From Candidatus Dichloromethanomonas elyunquensis (GTDB lineage Bacteria > Bacillota > Desulfitobacteriia > Desulfitobacteriales > Syntrophobotulaceae), in NCBI GenBank assembly GCA_001515265.1, contig LNDB01000007.1, positions 62,001 through 126,000 on the forward strand: DNA of 64,000 bases, in the 5' to 3' direction. Below are positions 21,777-31,951 of the stretch, piece by piece (within the stretch, counting starts at the first letter, position 1; every line of letters begins with the position of its first letter). Below the pieces are notes generated by a model. It saw only the letters and a list, made by a program, of their open reading frames with translations, ran no database searches and was not told the origin of the DNA. A program made the position numbers and the translations under genes.

Positions 21777-21818
21777 GTCTATATAATATATAAACTTAAT
21801 TAGGCGGTGTCTACTATT

Positions 21819-22136
21819 ATGCTCTGTGATATTCTTCTGGCTGAAAAAGAAAAGGTTTTAAAAACCTATTTTAAGCTAGGTAAAGACGGTCCTCTTGATT
21901 CATTTCCGTTCAAAGAAAAAAAGAAACTCATTGTCTTAGATCATATCGTAAAGCGGTTTGATCTTGGAAAAACGTATACGGAATCAGAAGTCAACATGAT
22001 ATTATCTGAGATCTTCCATGATGTATTTCTTCTTCGCAGAAGTTTAATTGATTACGAATTTATGGAACGAACATCGAATGGAAGCGCTTATTGGGTCTCC
22101 CTTGATTACCGTTCTTCTTCAAGTCAGCTAAAATAA
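21819..22136 (+). CDS. DUF2087 domain protein
   Basis: The 105-residue protein carries the DUF2087 pattern: FPFKEKKKLIVLDHIVKRF, then GKTYTESEVNMILSEIFHD, LLRRSLIDYEFM and NGSAYWV. This winged-helix-like domain often follows an ArsR-type regulator domain; here it stands alone, so it may bind nucleic acid, but the function is not established. The ATG at 21819 is preferred because AGGCGGTG lies nine bases before it. A GTG at 21807 would overlap that site. Confidence 0.8.
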   Translation: MLCDILLAEKEKVLKTYFKLGKDGPLDSFPFKEKKKLIVLDHIVKRFDLGKTYTESEVNMILSEIFHDVFLLRRSLIDYEFMERTSNGSAYWVSLDYRSSSSQLK

Positions 22137-22142
22137 ATACAA

Positions 22143-22185
22143 GGAGGCCTAACTTCGGTATGAAGTCGGGCCTCCCCTATTTTTG
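22143..22185. terminator. Terminator between the DUF2087 gene and the YgiQ-type gene
   Basis: GGAGGCC pairs with GGCCTCC, with inner AACTTC/GAAGTC pairing, followed on the + strand by CCTATTTTTG. It lies between convergent genes and may serve both. Confidence 0.75.
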
Positions 22186-22200
22186 CGTAATTAACATCTT

Positions 22201-24180
22201 TCAAGGTTTCCTTTTTCGCGATGGTTCTAAATTACCGCCACGAGGCGTTTTGTCTTGAATTTTGGAAGCCCTGGCACCTTTATTTATTTCTTGCTTAGAG
22301 GTATTTCTGCTTCGGGTATCTTTGTTTGTTTTTTGTATACCTGTTTTTTGTGTGCTGCGTAATTTTTTCCCTGCAAAGTCTTCTTTACCTTTGGGCCGAA
22401 TGAGACACTTTGGCCCAAACCCTATCAGATCTGTTCGATTTGCTGCTACTAATGCGGCCCGGACCAATTCATATTTTTTAGGATTACTGAACTGAAGGAG
22501 CGCTCGCTGCATCGCTTTTTCTGTTTTGCTTTTGGGAACATAAACTCCCTTCATGGTCAATGGATCTATCCCGGTATAGAACATTGCTGTGGATAAGGTC
22601 CCCGGGGTGGGATAGAAATCCTGAACCTGTTCAGGCTGATAGCGGATATTCCGGAGATATTCCGCCAATTCAACCGCGGAATCCAATGTGCTCCCCGGAT
22701 GACTGGACATGAAATACGGAACAATGAACTGGCTTTTCCCCAACTGTTGATTAATTTTAAAAAACTTCTCCCTGAATTGCTCATAGAGTTTTCCTGAAGG
22801 TTTCCCCATATACCGTAAAACTTGCGAAGAAATATGTTCGGGGGCAACCTTTAATTGACCACTGACATGATGCTGAATCAACTCCCTTAAAAAGTGATCG
22901 CTTTTCTCTGCCATAATATAGTCATACCGAAGCCCCGACCGGACAAATACCTTTTTGATATGGGGTAAAACTCTTAGTTTCCTTAACAGTCCCAAATATT
23001 CCCGATGGTCTACATTGAGGTTCCTGCACGGTCCGGGATATAGGCATTGTTTTTGTTTGCAAGAACCTTTGCTGAGCTGCTGCTCACAAGCCGGCTTTCG
23101 AAAATTGGCGGTTGGTCCCCCAACATCATGAATATACCCTTTGAAGTCTTCGAATTTCGTCAATTCCACTGCTTCCTTGATAATGGCCTCCTCACTGCGG
23201 CTCTGGACAATTCTGCCCTGATGGAAAGTAAGCGCACAGAAAGAACAGCTCCCAAAGCATCCCCGTGAACTAACGATACTGAACTTAACTTCTTCCAGCG
23301 CCGGTATGCCCCCGTCCTTTTCATACCTGGGATGATAATTTTTGAGATAGGGCAGGGAGTATACCTGATCTAATTCCGACCTGGTTAAAGGCCTTTCCGG
23401 TTTGTTCTGAACCAGGTACTTAGTGCCGTGCTTCTGGACCAAAACCTTTCCCCTGACCGGGTCCTGCTCTTGATGCTGAACCCTAAAAGCTTCCGCATAC
23501 CTGGTTTTGTCTTGGGAAACGTCTTTAAACGAAGGTATCTCTATACAACTGCCAACTTCCTCCAGGGTGTCAGCAATATAGCAAGTTCCTGGAATATGCC
23601 GAATATATTTCGCTTCAAAGCCGTCATTAAGATACTGTGCGGCCTCAACGATTTGTCTCTCTCCCATTCCAAAGACCAGTAGATCGGCACCGCTGTCTAT
23701 TAAGATAGATTTTCTTACTGTATTGCTCCAGTAATCATAATGGACAAATCTTCTTAAACTGGCTTCCACGCCCCCAATGATAATCGGAATATTTTTATAC
23801 GCTTCCCGTATTTTATTGCAATATACAATCGTTGCTCTGTCGGGCCTTAGGCCCATTTTTCCTCCCGGCGAATAGAAATCGCTGTCTCTTAATTTTTTGT
23901 TTACGGAGTAATGGTTGACCATTGAATCCATATTTCCGGCTGTAACCAAAAATCCTAACCGTGGATCTCCCATCTTTTGAAAATCATCGGTGTTCTTCCA
24001 ATCCGGCTGAGAAATAATTCCAACTTTGTAGCCCGCATTTTCCAGAATGCGCGATATAATGGCCGCACCAAAAGTTGGATGGTCAACATATGCATCTCCT
24101 GTGACAAGGATGAAATCTGCCTGATCCCAACCCCTGTCTTCCATATCCTTTTTACTGACCGGCAAAAACTGATTTGTCAC
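22201..24180 (-). CDS. YgiQ-family (UPF0313) radical SAM protein
   Basis: The 659-residue protein belongs to the YgiQ/UPF0313 group of large radical SAM proteins, whose reaction is unknown. An N-terminal cobalamin-binding-like region ([20 protein letters not shown]) is followed by the radical SAM core with CFGSCSFC (CxxxCxxC, about residue 300). A basic, low-complexity C-terminal tail is rich in K, R and T. The GTG start at 24180, with AGGGG six bases upstream, matches the family N-terminus better than the ATG at 24216, which has no ribosome-binding site. Confidence 0.9.
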   Translation of the reverse strand: MTNQFLPVSKKDMEDRGWDQADFILVTGDAYVDHPTFGAAIISRILENAGYKVGIISQPDWKNTDDFQKMGDPRLGFLVTAGNMDSMVNHYSVNKKLRDSDFYSPGGKMGLRPDRATIVYCNKIREAYKNIPIIIGGVEASLRRFVHYDYWSNTVRKSILIDSGADLLVFGMGERQIVEAAQYLNDGFEAKYIRHIPGTCYIADTLEEVGSCIEIPSFKDVSQDKTRYAEAFRVQHQEQDPVRGKVLVQKHGTKYLVQNKPERPLTRSELDQVYSLPYLKNYHPRYEKDGGIPALEEVKFSIVSSRGCFGSCSFCALTFHQGRIVQSRSEEAIIKEAVELTKFEDFKGYIHDVGGPTANFRKPACEQQLSKGSCKQKQCLYPGPCRNLNVDHREYLGLLRKLRVLPHIKKVFVRSGLRYDYIMAEKSDHFLRELIQHHVSGQLKVAPEHISSQVLRYMGKPSGKLYEQFREKFFKINQQLGKSQFIVPYFMSSHPGSTLDSAVELAEYLRNIRYQPEQVQDFYPTPGTLSTAMFYTGIDPLTMKGVYVPKSKTEKAMQRALLQFSNPKKYELVRAALVAANRTDLIGFGPKCLIRPKGKEDFAGKKLRSTQKTGIQKTNKDTRSRNTSKQEINKGARASKIQDKTPRGGNLEPSRKRKP

Positions 24181-24303
24181 TGCAATCCCCTGTCTCTTCT
24201 TAACCCTGCATTTCATATAAAATGATTGGCTTTTGACTTTAAATCTTATGATATCTCATTTTGGCGAAAGAATCAAAATCCTGGCAGGATAATTATTTTG
24301 CCG

Positions 24304-24786
24304 TTACTTATGGTAAGGTTCACCCTTGTTAATCTTACATGCCCGGTAAATTTGTTCCAATAAAACCATTCTGATCAGCTGATGGGGAAAAGTTAATTTA
24401 GAGAACGACCATCGAAAATCGGCTCTGTCGGAAACAGCCTGACTCGTTCCTAAAGAGCCCCCGATCACAAACGCGATATTACTTTGTCCTGTGAGAGCCA
24501 ATCTATTCAGCTTTTCTGCAAATACCGCGGAGGATATCTCCTGTCCCCTTAGATCGAGTAAAATCACATAATCATCCTTGGAAATCCTTTTAAGTAATTT
24601 TTCCCCTTCTATCGTCCTCGTTTTTTCCTCTCCTAACGGCGAGGCTTTTTCCGGGCAAGGTTCATCATCAACTTCGTTTATTTCTAACCGGATGTAGGCG
24701 GATAATCTTTTAGTATACTCTTTAATTCCTTCTTTGAGAAAATTTTCTTTAATTTTCCCTACAGCTATAATCTTTATCTGCAGCAT
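24304..24786 (-). CDS. rlmH: 23S rRNA (pseudouridine1915-N3)-methyltransferase RlmH
   Basis: The 160-residue SPOUT methyltransferase modifies pseudouridine 1915 in helix 69 of 23S rRNA. It starts MLQIKIIAVGKIKENFLKEG and has the knot motif FVIGGSLG and the C-terminal FPHQLIRMVLLEQIYRACKI, all typical. The ATG at 24786 has CAGGA upstream; longer in-frame starts lack a site. In Bacillus, rlmH (yydA) follows htrC near the origin, and here it lies near htrA, in keeping with that order. Confidence 0.95.
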   Translation of the reverse strand: MLQIKIIAVGKIKENFLKEGIKEYTKRLSAYIRLEINEVDDEPCPEKASPLGEEKTRTIEGEKLLKRISKDDYVILLDLRGQEISSAVFAEKLNRLALTGQSNIAFVIGGSLGTSQAVSDRADFRWSFSKLTFPHQLIRMVLLEQIYRACKINKGEPYHK

Positions 24787-24964
24787 CTTTTTTCCTGAAA
24801 TTCTCTTTCGTTTTACATTTGGTCCTTTTGCTTTATTCAGCAAAAATATATGAAGTTCAATTTGGTTTTTCTATTCTTCGGTGCTTCTTAGTAACTAATG
24901 AAGGAATTACTAAGATAACATTTGAAAGATAAGTCCATAATATTTAAGGGAGGTGAAAAATTTA

Positions 24965-25183
24965 ATGGACAGAACAAGTGAAAGCAAAAAAAAGCGGTTG
25001 CAACAACTTAAAATGGAAGCCGCTGCTGAAATAGGTCATTTAGACTTTGTCAGAGAAAATAATGATCACTATAAAGGAGATGTTTCTTCCAGACAAAATG
25101 GACTGGAAGGCGGTCCTATCGGTGGACAAATGGTAAAAAAGATGGTTGCCTATGCCCAGCAGCAAATAAAACAAAATGTTTGA
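24965..25183 (+). CDS. Alpha/beta-type small acid-soluble spore protein
   Basis: The 72-residue protein resembles alpha/beta-type SASPs, which coat spore DNA. The N-terminal part QLKMEAAAEIGHLDF corresponds to the family's KYEIAxEFGV stretch around the germination-protease site. The C-terminal DVSSRQNGLEGGPIGGQMVKK, continuing into MVAYAQQQ, corresponds to the DNA-binding TSRxNGxVGGxxxKRxVxxAEQ stretch. The ATG at 24965 lies eight bases after GGGAGGTGA; a GTG at 24953 overlaps that site and is rejected. It is a lone + strand gene ended by a strong hairpin. A forespore (sigma-G) promoter is expected, but I could not place one. Confidence 0.82.
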   Translation: MDRTSESKKKRLQQLKMEAAAEIGHLDFVRENNDHYKGDVSSRQNGLEGGPIGGQMVKKMVAYAQQQIKQNV

Positions 25184-25188
25184 TAAGC

Positions 25189-25226
25189 AACCCCGTATTT
25201 TTTTAAATACGGGGTTTTAATTTTAT
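25189..25226. terminator. Bidirectional terminator between the SASP gene and the activase gene
   Basis: A perfect 12-bp stem (AACCCCGTATTT/AAATACGGGGTT) with a four-base loop is followed by TTTTAATTTTATTTT on the + strand, and by an A-rich arm giving a T-run on the other. Confidence 0.9.
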
Positions 25227-28200
25227 TTTGCCGTAATTTGGTCCGTTATATTAAATGCTGTTTGAGCTTCTTGGTTTTTAATATCTGGTTCTTCGCATTT
25301 GTCTAAATTTTTAAACGCAACTGACAGCATCAATTTAATTCTGTTAATTTGGTTAACTTGACTGGCTCCTGGATCGTAATCGATGGGGACGATATTGGCT
25401 TCAGGATAATGCCTTTTAAGCTCTCTGACCATTCCTTTGCCGGTAATGTGATTGGGCAGACAGCCAAATGGCTGGAGACAAGCCACGTTCACGGTACCGC
25501 TCTGGATGAGTTCCAGCATCTCGGCAGTCAAAAACCAACCTTCTCCGGTCTGGTGTCCGAGATGCATAATTTCTTCCGCCATGTCGGCAAGCTCAAAAAT
25601 GGATTTGGGAGGATAAAAACGTTTGCTCTTTTTCAATTCCTTTTTCATGACACGGCGGTAATTTTCGATCCTCCAAATCAAATAACGACAGATAAGTTCC
25701 GCCTTAAGCGTCCCTGCTAAATGTTTCCGGCTATAAATACCGTTATGAGCACAGTACAGGAAAAAGTCGGTGAGATCGGGCAAGACTGCCTCTGCTCCTT
25801 CTTTTTCCAAGATATCAACCATATAGTTATTGGCGAAGGGATGAAACTTCACTAAAATCTCGCCTACAACTCCTACTTTAGGTTTGTTGGCATGCAGTAT
25901 TTCCATAGAATCAAAATCTTTAATGATCTTGCGCATGTTTTGATGGTATTCCTTCATGCTCATTTTTGCTAAGGTCGGTTTCAATTCATGAAGCCATTTG
26001 TCCAAATGTCGGTTAGTTTCTCCGGGATTTTTTTCATACGGTCTTGTCGCGTTCGTCAGTCTCATGAGAAGATCCCCATAGACCATAGCCATGATACACC
26101 GTTTTATCATCCGAATACTCAATTTAAATCCCGGATTATCTTCTAAGCCGACCGTATTCAGGGAGACCACGGGGATATGATCCATTCCGGCATCCTTCAG
26201 CGCTTTACGAATGAAACCAATATAATTGCTTGCCCGGCAGCCGCCGCCGGTCTGAGACATAATAACCGCTGTCCTGTTCAGGTCGTAACGGCCCGATTTT
26301 AAAGCGGCCATGATCTGTCCAACAACGATAATGGACGGATAACAAGCATCATTATGAACATATTTAAGGCCTTCTTCAACCACGTTGATCTGAACATCCG
26401 GTAAAATCTCAATATTGTACCCTTCCAGACGGACAGCTTCTTCCACCAGTTCAAAGTGAATTGGTGCCATTTGCGGCGAAAGAATTGTGTAGTTCTTTCT
26501 CATCTCTTCTGTAAATAATACGCGAGGCTTGTTATCATACAACTTTTGGGGAAGGATATTTTTCCTTTCCCTTTCCTGCATAGTAGCCAATAACGAACGG
26601 ATTCTGATCCGAACTGCCCCGAGATTATTAATTTCATCAATCTTTATTGCCGTATAGGTTTTACGAAAACGCCTCAGGATTTCCTGAACCTGATCGGTTG
26701 TTACTGCATCCAACCCGCAGCCGAAGGAATTAAGCTGAACGAGTTCCAAATCTTTTCGTGCCGCTACAAAGCTGGCTGCCTGATAAAGCCTGGAGTGGTA
26801 TACCCATTGGTCAAGTACTCTCAACGGCCTTTCTACTGTGCCAAGGTGATCCACTGAGTCTTCCGTTAATACGGCTAAACCCAGACCTGTAATCATTTCC
26901 GGAATGCCATGGTTAATTTCGGGATCAAGATGATAGGGTCTTCCTGCCAGAACAATCCCTTTTTGATGGTTCTGCTCCAGATACCGTAAAACCTCTTCTC
27001 CTTTGGCTCTGATGTCCCTGCGGACAGCTTCTCTTTCAGTATAAGCCTTATCTACAGCTTTATCCACTTCCTGTTTGCCGACACCGAATTTTTTCAATTC
27101 CTCATGCAATCTGTCCTTCATCCGAGACATATTATCCATTGGCAGGAAGGGGAAAATAAACTCGATGGTTTCCCGTCTTAAATCATCCACATTGGCATTA
27201 ATGGCCTCCGGGTAAGAGGTTACGATAGGGCAGTTATAATTGTTTGTTGCCCCTTCGACCTCTTTTTCATCCCTGGGCAGACAAGGATAGAAAATCACTT
27301 TAACCCCTTTATTAGTGAGGTCTTTAATGTGACCGTTTGTAAGCTTGGCCGGATAACAAAGTGACTCCGAAGAAACTGTTTCCATTCCCAGCTCAAAAAT
27401 CTTTTTTGAAGAGCGGGACGACAAGATTACTCTAAAACCCAGCTCTGTAAAAACTGTGAACCAGAACGGATAATGTTCATACATGTTTAAGACTCTGGGG
27501 ATTCCGATCTCTCCGCGAAAAGCCTTATCTTTTGTTAAAGGCCGATAGTTGAATAAACGTTCGTATTTATAGGCAAATAGGTTCGGGATTTGGCTTGATT
27601 TTTCTTCTATTCCCGCCCCTCTTTCACAACGGTTGCCAGTCAGAAATTCCCTGCCGTCTGAAAACCGATTCACGGTCAAGAGACAATTATTGCCGCACTG
27701 ACCGCAATTTCTGGTGCTGACCTGGGTTTGAAAATCTTCCAGGTCCTCTTCTTTCAGAATGGTGGATGTTTGTCCCGATATATATTTTTCACGCGCAATG
27801 AGTGCTGATCCGAAAGCTCCCATAATACCGGCGATATCCGGTCTGATGACTTCTCTTCCGGTAATAGTCTCAAAACTTCTTAAAACGGCATCATTATTAA
27901 ATGTGCCTCCTTGAACAACTACCTTCTCGCCTACTTGGGAAGAATCATGCAAGCGGATAACCTTATATAACGCATTTTTCACCACAGAATAAGCAATCCC
28001 TGCCGCAATACTTCCAATATCAGCGCCTTCTTTTTGTACTTGCTTGATCTTCGAATTCATAAATACCGTACAGCGGGTTCCTAAATCAACCGGGGTTTTA
28101 GAAAATAACCCTCTTTGTATAAACTCGCTCAAGGATAAGCTTAAAGATTCGGCTAAAGTCTCAATAAATGAACCGCAGCCCGAAGAGCAGGCTTCGTTCA

Positions 28201-29518
28201 GCATAATATTGCTGATAACCCCATCCCGGACCTGCATGCATTTCATGTCCTGTCCGCCAATATCCAAAATAAAATTAACTCCCGGGAGAAAATGCTCAGC
28301 CCCTTTATGATGGGCAACTGTTTCAATCTCCGCATGATCAATCCGCAAAGCTGCCTTCAAAAGGGCCTCTCCATACCCGGTTACCACGGCACCTCCAATG
28401 GCAGCTTGAGCTGGAATTACATGATATAAAGCACGTAACGCAGCAATAGTAGATTTCAACGGACTTCCGCCGTTGCTCCCGTAATGAGAATAAACCAAGT
28501 TGCCCGAGTCGTCTATCAAGGCTAATTTGGTCGTAGTCGAACCGGCATCAATCCCCAGAAAACAGGGACCGCTTACTTCCTGCAAGGGTTTCTTGCGGAC
28601 CGAGTTTTGATCATGTCTGGCTTTAAATTGTACATACTCTTGTTCATCTTTAAAAAGCGCCTGAAGAAAAGGGGTTGCAGACACTGCATTGTGTAATTTA
28701 GGGATATTGTCATAAATTTCATTATATATCCGGATTTCTCCTTTTTTTGATGCCAAAGCCGCTCCGATCGCTACAAAAAACTGGGCATGTTCGGGAGCAA
28801 TAATATTTTCCGGTTTAAGATGCAATGTTTCGACAAAACACTGTCTGAGTTCAGATAAAAAGGAAAGCGGACCTCCCAAAAAGGCGACATTGCCCTTGAT
28901 GGGTTTTCCACAAGCCAGCCCTGCAATGGTTTGATTCACAACGGCTTGAAAAATGGATGCTGCAATATCTTCTTTTGCTGCGCCCTCATTCAGCAGCGGC
29001 TGGATATCTGTTTTCGCAAATACCCCGCAGCGCGAAGCAATCGGATAAATTTCTCTGTGTTTCTTTGCCATCTCATTAAGCCCTAAAGCATCTGTCTTAA
29101 GCAGAATAGCCATTTGATCAATAAAGGCACCGGTTCCTCCCGCGCAAGTCCCATTCATTCTAAGTTCCGGGGAATCACCGAAATAGGTTATTTTAGCGTC
29201 TTCTCCTCCTAATTCGATAGCGACATCAGTTTGGGGAATGTAACGCTGAACAGCTTCGCTGCAGGCAATGACTTCCTGAATGAACTGTACCCCGATCTGT
29301 TCGGATGTTGTAATTCCGCTGGAACCCGTAACATTCATGGTTACGCCGAAGTTTTTTAAATGAATATACATTTTTTGCAGCAAGTTGCTGACAGTATGCT
29401 GGACATCGGAAAAATGCCTTTGATAATGACTAAATATCAGGTTGTCGTTACCATCAAGAATCGCAATTTTGACGGTTGTTGAACCAACATCCAATCCGAT
29501 GTGCATTAATTTCCCCAT
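25223..29518 (-). CDS. Double-headed 2-hydroxyacyl-CoA dehydratase activase / BcrAD-HgdB fusion
   Basis: This 1431-residue protein has two BadF/BcrA-type ASKHA ATPase domains (about residues 5-290 and 320-590). A DUF2229 domain follows (from about 650), then an HgdB-like dehydratase-subunit region. The first ATPase half has DVGSTTVK and the [4Fe-4S] ligands C125 (TCAGGTGAF) and C164 (SRCGVF), at positions close to those of HgdC. The second has [19 protein letters not shown] and TRCTVF. Such proteins inject an electron, driven by ATP, into dehydratase-like partners; the partner of this fused family is unknown. The ATG at 29518 has AAAGGAG ten bases upstream. The gene stands alone under its own promoter. 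Confidence 0.88.
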   Translation of the reverse strand: MGKLMHIGLDVGSTTVKIAILDGNDNLIFSHYQRHFSDVQHTVSNLLQKMYIHLKNFGVTMNVTGSSGITTSEQIGVQFIQEVIACSEAVQRYIPQTDVAIELGGEDAKITYFGDSPELRMNGTCAGGTGAFIDQMAILLKTDALGLNEMAKKHREIYPIASRCGVFAKTDIQPLLNEGAAKEDIAASIFQAVVNQTIAGLACGKPIKGNVAFLGGPLSFLSELRQCFVETLHLKPENIIAPEHAQFFVAIGAALASKKGEIRIYNEIYDNIPKLHNAVSATPFLQALFKDEQEYVQFKARHDQNSVRKKPLQEVSGPCFLGIDAGSTTTKLALIDDSGNLVYSHYGSNGGSPLKSTIAALRALYHVIPAQAAIGGAVVTGYGEALLKAALRIDHAEIETVAHHKGAEHFLPGVNFILDIGGQDMKCMQVRDGVISNIMLNEACSSGCGSFIETLAESLSLSLSEFIQRGLFSKTPVDLGTRCTVFMNSKIKQVQKEGADIGSIAAGIAYSVVKNALYKVIRLHDSSQVGEKVVVQGGTFNNDAVLRSFETITGREVIRPDIAGIMGAFGSALIAREKYISGQTSTILKEEDLEDFQTQVSTRNCGQCGNNCLLTVNRFSDGREFLTGNRCERGAGIEEKSSQIPNLFAYKYERLFNYRPLTKDKAFRGEIGIPRVLNMYEHYPFWFTVFTELGFRVILSSRSSKKIFELGMETVSSESLCYPAKLTNGHIKDLTNKGVKVIFYPCLPRDEKEVEGATNNYNCPIVTSYPEAINANVDDLRRETIEFIFPFLPMDNMSRMKDRLHEELKKFGVGKQEVDKAVDKAYTEREAVRRDIRAKGEEVLRYLEQNHQKGIVLAGRPYHLDPEINHGIPEMITGLGLAVLTEDSVDHLGTVERPLRVLDQWVYHSRLYQAASFVAARKDLELVQLNSFGCGLDAVTTDQVQEILRRFRKTYTAIKIDEINNLGAVRIRIRSLLATMQERERKNILPQKLYDNKPRVLFTEEMRKNYTILSPQMAPIHFELVEEAVRLEGYNIEILPDVQINVVEEGLKYVHNDACYPSIIVVGQIMAALKSGRYDLNRTAVIMSQTGGGCRASNYIGFIRKALKDAGMDHIPVVSLNTVGLEDNPGFKLSIRMIKRCIMAMVYGDLLMRLTNATRPYEKNPGETNRHLDKWLHELKPTLAKMSMKEYHQNMRKIIKDFDSMEILHANKPKVGVVGEILVKFHPFANNYMVDILEKEGAEAVLPDLTDFFLYCAHNGIYSRKHLAGTLKAELICRYLIWRIENYRRVMKKELKKSKRFYPPKSIFELADMAEEIMHLGHQTGEGWFLTAEMLELIQSGTVNVACLQPFGCLPNHITGKGMVRELKRHYPEANIVPIDYDPGASQVNQINRIKLMLSVAFKNLDKCEEPDIKNQEAQTAFNITDQITAK

Positions 29519-29949
29519 TCCATTTTTTCTCCTTTCCCACAGGCCTCTATGTTGTTTTAACATTATTTTTTGAATAATACAAAATAACTTGGTTCTAATT
29601 TTCACAAATAAAATTTTTTAAATAGAAATACCGACAGATGGTATATTATATGTTCCATGAAGCACCTTGTAAACCATATTCAAAGAAAAGCGCTACATTG
29701 CTGATTTAATTATATATTTTCCGTTGCCTGTTTGAAACAAATTTAAGGTTAATTTTCCGTTTATTCTTCTCTGTTCATTTTCAGTTATAGCGACATTCCA
29801 TTTTGCAGCTAAATATTTTCGATATTCTCTTTTATAAATCCTCTTTAAAAAATCGAAATACATCTGAATTAAAGAGAAAATCGGAAAATATTTCCGTCAG
29901 GTCAAATCATTAATAGGATTTTACAACTGATTATTGTTCTAGGGACTTC
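29519..29949. other. 431-base gap without a gene between the activase gene and htrA
   Basis: I see no coding region. It holds the promoter of the activase gene (29645-29673), an ATACC/GGTAT dyad (29629-29645) overlapping its -10 region, and a leader of about 120 bases. A small CGGAAA/TTTCCG palindrome at 29882-29896, near the 3' end of htrA, has only a weak T-rich tail. Confidence 0.6.
29645..29673 (-). promoter_or_regulatory. Sigma-A-type promoter of the activase gene
   Basis: On the minus strand TTTACA (29673-29668) and TATAAT (29650-29645) are exactly 17 bases apart, about 130 bases upstream of the start codon. Confidence 0.7.
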
Positions 29950-31110
29950 CTACTCAGATCGAATCTCCCCTAAGACTATATCCACGGTATAGTTTTGCCC
30001 GCCGCGGAAATAAGTAACCTTTACTTTGTCTCCCTGTTTATATTTAAATAGTTGATGGGTTAATTCCAGTGAATTTATTATTTTCACCCCGTTAATCGCG
30101 GTGACTATATCTCCTGCCTGAATTCCTGCTTTTTGAGCGGCACCCCCGACTTGAGCTTTGGAGATGTAACATCCCGCCGGAGATCCTTTGTAACTGGCAT
30201 ATTCTTCGGTATAGCGATCATCAATATTAACCTGGAGAGCAGGATGACTGGCATATCCCTTCTCGATAATCTGCTTGACGACCGGTATGGCATCTGAAAT
30301 CGGAATTGCAAAACCCATCCCTTCAAATCCCGGTGCATCTTGTTTTGCCGAGTTTATTCCAACTACCTGACCGCTGTAGTTTACCAGTGGTCCCCCGCTG
30401 TTTCCCGGGTTGATTGCCGCATCAGTTTGAATCAAGTTAAAGCTTGCTTCCCCTTGCAGCTGTAGAAACCGGTTGGTAGCCGATACCACTCCTGTAGTTA
30501 TCGTTCGGGCAAATTCCTTTCCTCCCGGGTTCCCAATCGCAACGACAGATTCGCCAACTTTTAGCGTATTGGAATCACCTAATTGAACAGCCTTTAGATC
30601 CTTGGTATCATTAATCTTGATCACAGCAAGATCGGTTCTGGGATCTCCTCCGACAAGAGTGCCCGGTATATCCCGGCCGTCAGCCAGAGAAATCATCAGC
30701 TTTTCCGCATCGGCAACAACATGATTGTTGGTGACAATATAACCATTGCCGGCATCAATAATAAACCCCGAACCGCTTGCGGCTTCTGACATTCCCCCGG
30801 AACCAAAAATGCTTCCTTTATATTGAAAATTGGCTATATATACTACTGCTGGGCTCAAAGTACTTGAAATATTTACTACCGGGGATTCCCCTGCGCTGCC
30901 TGAACCTTTAAGGGGCGGAGTTTCTCCTTGGTGAAGAATAACACTATTTCCTCCATCAGGAGTCCCAACGACATTCTGAGGATAAACCTTAGGAACCAAT
31001 ACGACTGCAATTAACCCTCCCAGAATCGCACTAATCACGGCCACAAGTATAGTAGAGATAATATTTGGTTTTCGTTGGTACTGATAATCATGGTGATAGT
31101 CCATGGACAA
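29950..31110 (-). CDS. htrA: HtrA/DegP-like membrane-anchored serine protease
   Basis: The 386-residue protein has one N-terminal membrane helix (ISTILVAVISAILGGLIAVV), a trypsin-like domain and a C-terminal PDZ domain (about 290-380). The catalytic triad is visible: His in VTNNHVV, Asp in RTDLAVI and Ser in NPGNSGGP. It degrades or refolds misfolded proteins outside the membrane. It follows walJ by 12 bases, as in many Firmicutes, and is probably the last gene of the operon that includes the SCIFF maturase. Confidence 0.95.
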   Translation of the reverse strand: MSMDYHHDYQYQRKPNIISTILVAVISAILGGLIAVVLVPKVYPQNVVGTPDGGNSVILHQGETPPLKGSGSAGESPVVNISSTLSPAVVYIANFQYKGSIFGSGGMSEAASGSGFIIDAGNGYIVTNNHVVADAEKLMISLADGRDIPGTLVGGDPRTDLAVIKINDTKDLKAVQLGDSNTLKVGESVVAIGNPGGKEFARTITTGVVSATNRFLQLQGEASFNLIQTDAAINPGNSGGPLVNYSGQVVGINSAKQDAPGFEGMGFAIPISDAIPVVKQIIEKGYASHPALQVNIDDRYTEEYASYKGSPAGCYISKAQVGGAAQKAGIQAGDIVTAINGVKIINSLELTHQLFKYKQGDKVKVTYFRGGQNYTVDIVLGEIRSE

Positions 31111-31122
31111 ACCTCCTTAGAA

Positions 31123-31914
31123 TTATTCTCTCAATACAATTAATTCATCCGGGTAATGCCGTGGCGCTACTCTTATCTTAACTCGTTCAAACCGGTTCCT
31201 TGCCTGAGATTTTCTAAGGATTCCCAAGACGGTAGACAAAGCGAGTTCGGGAGTATTGTTTTCCTCACTTAAGTGAGCGAGAACAACTTTTTGAGAATTC
31301 TCCATAAGCCACTCACATAAGGCCTCTGCAAGCTGAACGTTACTTAAATGTCCATAATTACTGCTAATCCTTTTTTTGAGGTACCACGGATATTTACCAT
31401 GCATCAATTTTTGCAGATCATGATTTGCTTCAACGACATAGGCATCACATCCTTGAAGGTTCCTGTGCATTTCTTCGGTAATCATCCCACTGTCTGTAGC
31501 AATCCCTAACGTCAGACTTTTTCCCGTTACTTTCAATCCATAACTCTCTTTGCTGTCATGCGAAGTTGGAATAAGGCGGATCTTCATTCCCGCTAAGCAT
31601 ATATCTTTTTGAACTCTGATTTGCTGTTCTGGTTTAAGATACCCCAGAATCCCTTCCATCACATCCCATAGGCCCTGGGTAGCGTAAACAGGGATATTTA
31701 ACTTCCGGGCCAGGGCCCCTACTCCTTTAATATGATCCATATGTTCGTGGGTTATAATAATTCCTTCTATTTGCAGCGGAGAAGTATTAACCATACTGAG
31801 ATTAGCAAGAAGCCTTTTGACCGTAATTCCACAATCGACAAGAAGATTTCTGTTCTCTTCACCTATTAGAATCGCATTTCCCGAACTTCCACTGGCTAGA
31901 GTAGCCAAATGCAT
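31123..31914 (-). CDS. walJ: WalJ (YycJ) MBL-fold metallohydrolase
   Basis: The 263-residue protein has the metallo-beta-lactamase fold motif ITHEHMDHIKG and starts MHLATLASGSSGNAILI, typical of YycJ/WalJ. The family has been linked to nuclease activity and cell-wall/DNA homeostasis. In Bacillus it ends the walRKHIJ operon. Here no walR, walK, walH or walI is present; the gene is instead preceded by the SCIFF maturase (37-base gap) and followed by htrA (12-base gap). Confidence 0.93.
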   Translation of the reverse strand: MHLATLASGSSGNAILIGEENRNLLVDCGITVKRLLANLSMVNTSPLQIEGIIITHEHMDHIKGVGALARKLNIPVYATQGLWDVMEGILGYLKPEQQIRVQKDICLAGMKIRLIPTSHDSKESYGLKVTGKSLTLGIATDSGMITEEMHRNLQGCDAYVVEANHDLQKLMHGKYPWYLKKRISSNYGHLSNVQLAEALCEWLMENSQKVVLAHLSEENNTPELALSTVLGILRKSQARNRFERVKIRVAPRHYPDELIVLRE

Positions 31915-31951
31915 CTTTTCACCTTCTCAATCCCTTTTCCTCTTAGGATTC

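Noticed and set aside
25349-25720. Plus-strand open frame of 123 codons inside the activase gene
   Set aside because: It lies wholly antisense to a conserved domain, has no ribosome-binding site and no family resemblance.
29882-29896. CGGAAA/TTTCCG palindrome after htrA as a terminator
   Set aside because: The stem is short and AT-rich, with a weak tail, so I mention it in the gap entry but do not call a terminator.
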